Positions 59,753 to 64,000 of a stretch of 64,000 nucleotides of DNA are shown here, piece by piece. The DNA lies in contig CM053326.1 of assembly GCA_028583605.1 (NCBI GenBank), positions 34,752,931 to 34,816,930 on the forward strand, given 5' to 3'. Numbering within the stretch: the stretch's first letter is position 1; each line of letters starts with the position of its first letter. Below the pieces are notes generated by a model. The model saw nothing but the letters and a program-made list of their open reading frames with translations. It ran no database searches and was not told the origin of the DNA. Made by a program: the position numbers and the translations under genes. Origin of the DNA: Dastarcus helophoroides. Taxonomy: Eukaryota; Arthropoda; Insecta; Coleoptera; Bothrideridae.

Positions 59753-61714
59753 TTAAGTTTAATTCACTCGCAAAGGGTAACCCCATTATGCTTTCAAAGC
59801 ACTGCGAGTAGGATGCAGAAACAAGGATAGATAGCCATGAACCTAATACTTAACAAGGATAGGTTGTAATTTTTGGGGAAAATTCTTTTCGGTAACAAGT
59901 TCCATAACTTGGAAGTTCTATAGAAAAAAGAGTTTCCGTAGGCAGAAGTCCTCACTGTGTCAAGCTGGACCGCACAGGAATTTGCTGTCTCCGACTGTCT
60001 AGTATGCCTCAAGAATCTTGCCCTTGGGGGGATTAATCCTATTAGTTCCTGGGAGCATCTTCCATGATACTACTTGTAGAAAAGAGACAAGTCACCAACC
60101 ATACGCCTGTGCTCTAGTGTTTCGAGAGAATCGGTCAGACTCTCGTCATCAATTAGGCGAATCGCTCTTCTTTGAACTGAATCCAAGAGAGCTAAAGTGT
60201 GTTTTTGGGCTAAACTCCAAACATAAGAACAGTAGTCTAGTGTTGGCCTAACTTGAACTTTGTATAGTGTTAATAGCTGATGAGATGTGAAGTACTTTTT
60301 AGCTCTAAAAAGAAAGCCTAACTTCTGAGAGGCGGATTTGGCAATGGCACGCACATGATCGTCCCAGGAGAAGTTAGTGCTCACATTCACTCCTAGGATA
60401 GATAGATTAGATCCCATCGGAAGAATTTTACCGTCCATTAGTATGTTTGTTGCATTATCCCTTGATGTTTTCTTAGAGAAAACCGCGGCCTGAATTTTTG
60501 AAGCGTTGAAGTCGACCAAATTGTTCTTACCCCATTCCAGAATAATCTTAAGATCCCGATTAATTGTCTGTATCTACTGTTCCCTTAGTCGATCTAAAGC
60601 AGCGATAGATAATGGTTTGTCGGAGAAAAAAGATGACCCAAGGTAACTATCATCTGCGTAGCTGTATATAGGATTGAAAGTTGAAGCTAAGATATCGTCT
60701 ATGTGTAACAGAAATAGAGTAGGACACAGAACAGACCTCTGAGGTACCCATGCGTTAATCGCATATGTCTCGGTAGAGATGCCATCGACGACGACCTGAA
60801 GAGATCTGTTAGCGAGAAAATTGGATATCAAATGACAGAGTCCAGGAGGAAGACTATAAGATGTTAATTTGGCGAGAAGAGATCGGTGCCAGACTCTGTC
60901 GAAAGCCTTTGAGATATCCAATGCCACAATCCTAGCCTCACCATGTTTTTCCATAGCTGAGTTACAAATATGAGTAACATATGCCAGTAGATCGCCAGTG
61001 GAACGTTGTTGTCTAAACCGTATTGCCTGTCGGAGATGATTCTATTTTCCTCCAGGTATTTGAGATGTTGATAACCTTTTCCATCACTTTAGATATAACG
61101 GGTAACAAAGACATAGGGCGATAGTTGTTATCCAGATTCCTTTTTCCCTTTTTAGGGAAAGGCTGCACCCCAGCAGATTTCCTGATGTTAGGGAATACAC
61201 CTTTGTTGTAAGAGAGTGTGAACAATTTGCTTAGGACGGGAGTCAACTCGGAGGCGCACTTCTTAAGAACAATAGTGGGAATACCATCAAGGCCAGAAGC
61301 TTTCGAGGTGTCGAGCTCAAGGAGAATCTTCCTGATTGTGCGTTGTCTGAAAACAACTTTAGGCATCGAAGTGTCAACCTTAGGAAGAATAGGAGGTTCT
61401 GCGTTTCGAGAATCAAGACTGGAATTTTCAGGAAACATTAAGGCTAACATGTCAGCCTTTTTCTTGGAGGTAGCAGCAATATTGCTACTTTCATCGAGTA
61501 AAGGTGGAAAATTTGAAGACGTAAAATTCGTTCCAATCGACTTTGCAAATCCCCAAAAGGATCTGGAACCGTTCGGACAGTTGATAAGCCTCTGGCCCAT
61601 TTTACGATCGAAATCACCTTTTAGTTGTTAGCCAGATTCCTTTTTCCCTTTTTAGGGACAGGCTGCACTCTAGCAGATTTCCAGATGTTAGGGAATACAC
61701 CTTTGTTGTTGTAT
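59753..61714 (-). mobile_element. Jockey/CR1-like non-LTR retrotransposon, copy 3, inserted in the RTE-like element
   Basis: Carries pre-RT (61600-61013: KASGLDGIPTIVLKKCASEL), RT (60954-60574: VALDISKAFDRVWHR, IYSYADDSYLGSSF with an intact YADD) and C-terminal blocks (60519-59794). It ends at the T-run near 59752 with the same 3' sequence as copies 1 and 2. Its 5' end is odd: 61621-61714 is a second copy of the segment 61124-61213, in the same orientation, joined after CGATCGAAATCACCTTTT. This suggests a template jump during insertion. Frameshifts make it inactive. Confidence 0.88.
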
Positions 61715-64000
61715 AGGCTGGAAGAAAGTCTTGTATACCAACATTTTCGTATTTTTGGATATTTCTTTCTTCTTGACTATGGTGGCACACATACTGTAAT
61801 ATGCTTTAAGTGTTTTCTTTATGTGATTATTGATGTCCCTATCCTGTTTTTCTTTGTTATTACTCCAAAATATTAGAATTCCTGAACTTGCTCTATATCC
61901 TTATTGTCCAATCGTATATTAATTTTCGTATTTTCATCTTCTGGTTATCGCCATTACTTTTGTTTTATTGACATTTATTTTCATTCGTTTAGGTTCCAGA
62001 GTTTCTTTCCATATTTCTAAGTTGGTTCGTAGGTTTTCGGGTGAATTGGCTATTATTACTATATCATCTGCAAATGAGTATTCTTTTATACAGTTTTTTT
62101 GTAGATTGTAGTATCCTACTTGAAGGCTTGTTGTTTTAGTATTGTTTGTTTAATTATGTCATCTATCAGGGTGATGAACAACATTGGACTAAGCAGTTCT
62201 CCCTGTCGTAAACCATCTTTTGTGTAAAAAGTAGAGGAACTGCACATTCCTGGTTCTGACATTATTTGCATTTTCCTCATATATGCTTTTTATACCAGAA
62301 ATAAATTTTCGGCTGACTCCTCGTTGTTCCAAACTTATCCATATTTCTTTTCTCGGTGCCCTATCAAAGGCCTTTTCAAGATCAGTGAACGCTAGATATG
62401 CCTCTCTCCGTTGTCTTAATATTTTATCCGTAAGTTGTTTCATCGTGAATATATGGTCCTGTATACTGTGGCCTCTTCTAAATCCACTTTGGGATATACT
62501 TAGTTGTGTTTCTATGACTAAACGAAGCCTATTTGCTAACACCCTTTCATATATCTTTGCTACCGTGGTCAATAAAATTATACCTCGATAATTTTGGTAT
62601 TGTTCTGCCTTTTTATATATGGGCATAATAACACCAATTCCCCAGTCTTTAGGTATTTGTCCTTTTATCCATGCCTTATTACAAATGTTTCTTTCCGATG
62701 TGTTTAATCAATCTGGTGTTATTCCGTCATGCCCTTTAACGCTCTTAAGAACTTCATCTCGACTGCTTGTATCCGCTTGTCATTTTCTTCGTTAAAATCC
62801 TAGGTTTCACTTTCAAATAGTAGTATAGGCTGATAGAAAATTTTGTATACCAACATTTTCGTATTTTTGGATATTTTTTTCTTCTTGACTATGGTTGCAC
62901 ACATACTGTACGGGTCCTTTTTCAGTTTTTGTTGCTTTGACTGCTTCTTCCGTCTTTGGTTCCAGTGGATTTAATAGTTCGTAAAAGTATTCTTTCCATC
63001 TGTTCATAATTAATTTATCTTTTAGCAACGAACCTTCTTTGTTTCTTATAGTCATCCATTTCTCTTCTTTTCCTTTTCTTATTGTCTTCACTGATTTATA
63101 AAATAGCTTACGATCTCCTTTATTTGTCTCCTCCATTTTTTCCCCAAAACATTCCCATGCCTTCTGTTTAGCTTCCAAAACCATATTTTTTACTTTGGTT
63201 CTCCTCTTCTTATACAAACTGTAATTTTGTGTGTTATTATTTAAGTAATCTTTCCACGCTTGTTTCTTTAATTTGACTTCTTTTTTGATTTCATCGAGCC
63301 ACCAGGCAGTTAACTTTTTATTGGTGTTAGTTGTAATTGTGCCACATGCTTGTTTAGCTACTTCTATTAGGATCTTCTTAAATATTTGCCATATTTCTTT
63401 AATATATTTTTGTTCGATATCGTTTTCTATCTTACTTATTTCTTCCTCATTAATTTGGTAATGATTGTTTGCTTTATCTTCTTCTTTTAATTTGTATGTT
63501 TTAATATTTTCTATTTTTACTGATGCAGTTTCTTGTCGTTCATTTTCACTCCTACATCTCTCCTTTTTCCTGATTTTTGCTTCAACCTGGTAATGATCAC
63601 TACATATTTCTTTTGACTCTTACATCCGCAATCGATTTCCGATTATTTCTTTGCACAAGTACTTAGTCAATTATGGATCTTTCTTTTCTGTTTTCCGCTA
63701 TTCTTGTAAATTTGTGAATATCCTGGTGCTCATAAAACGTATTTGTTATTATTCAATTCTTTAATATGCAGTATTCTATCATTCTTAACCCGTTGTTGGT
63801 TATTTTTGTTTCCCCACATTTATATTTCTGTTCTCTCTTTTACCCACCCTACTATTAAAATCTCCAATCACGATAATTTCACCTTTACCTGTCTCCGTGG
63901 CCAATGTTAGTTTCTCCCAAAATTGATCTTTGTTACACCGCCATACGATCATCATAAAATACCGTAAGTAAAAAATATTCCCAATAACCACACGACTCAT
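61715..64000 (-). mobile_element. RTE-like non-LTR element, 5' and RT part, leaving the window at the right edge
   Basis: The endonuclease end is at 64000-63800 (GEIIVIGDFNSRVGKRENRN). The linker region 63217-62900 follows (EAKQKAWECFGEKMEETNKG, then NRWKEYFYELLNP). RT lies at 62626-61880 (YQNYRGIILLTTVAKIYERV, SGFRRGHSIQDHIF, AFTDLEKAFDRAPRKEIW) with EYSFADDIVIIANSPENL near 62080. Frames are broken in several places. Between linker and RT, 62745-62905 is a duplicate of the element's own C-terminal region (QYVCNHSQEEKNIQKYENV and a FESET-like motif), which is out of its normal place. Confidence 0.87.

Noticed and set aside
1..64000. CRISPR arrays, rRNA, tRNA genes and bacterial operons
   Set aside because: No regularly spaced identical repeats with unique spacers, no rRNA-like stretches, and no tRNA cloverleaf that I could recognise by eye. 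A tRNAscan run would be needed to exclude a single tRNA.

Overview
The window reads as AT-rich arthropod nuclear DNA, most likely from an insect. It has compact spliced genes for TIL-type (trypsin-inhibitor-like, Cys-rich) protease inhibitors and a dense load of BEL/Pao, jockey/CR1-like, RTE-like, Penelope-like, pogo/Tigger-like, mariner-like (DUF4817-type) and hAT-like relics typical of insects. A beetle is plausible but is my inference. Nothing bacterial or organellar was seen.

The host content is a minus-strand cluster of TIL inhibitor genes and exons, read right to left: G (57570-58057), F (45387-46272), E (44456-44640), D (39106-39294), C (31436-32011), B (15152-20351) and A (8220-9926). 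A, B and C can be spliced completely. Each has a short signal-peptide exon and two exons that each encode one 10-cysteine TIL domain, with phase-1 junctions throughout; the coding sums are 450, 444 and 444 nt. D and E are lone second-domain exons. D and F both carry a +1 frameshift at the homologous place, and only E is intact. G is a divergent pair of 8-cysteine domains. Together they would give secreted two-domain inhibitors that differ mainly in the reactive-site segment between Cys5 and Cys6.

The rest is mobile and repetitive. Left part: BEL/Pao (1-2745), transposase relic (2760-3325), hAT relic and Penelope-like element split by a 472-bp nested palindrome (4690-6300), ferrochelatase retro-pseudogene (7020-7798), DNA-element and jockey-like fragments (12803-14915). 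Middle: pogo-like element inside an intron of gene B (18013-19782), jockey-like element (21067-24015), long degenerate arrays built on AAATTTCGA (about 11 kb in total, in both orientations), tandem repeats at 36566-37096 and 41545-43700. Right part: LINE fragment with 15-bp target duplications (47625-48810), an inverted-repeat element enclosing an array (48931-51402), a transposase relic split by a TA-flanked MITE (51640-52950), a perfect-core hammerhead ribozyme (54617-54690), further MITEs, and an RTE-like element split by a jockey-like insertion (59340-64000).

The observations most worth following are the hammerhead ribozyme, the possible alternative terminal exons with paired frameshifts in the TIL cluster, the hypervariable inhibitory loops, and the AAATTTCGA arrays that lie inside inverted-repeat elements.
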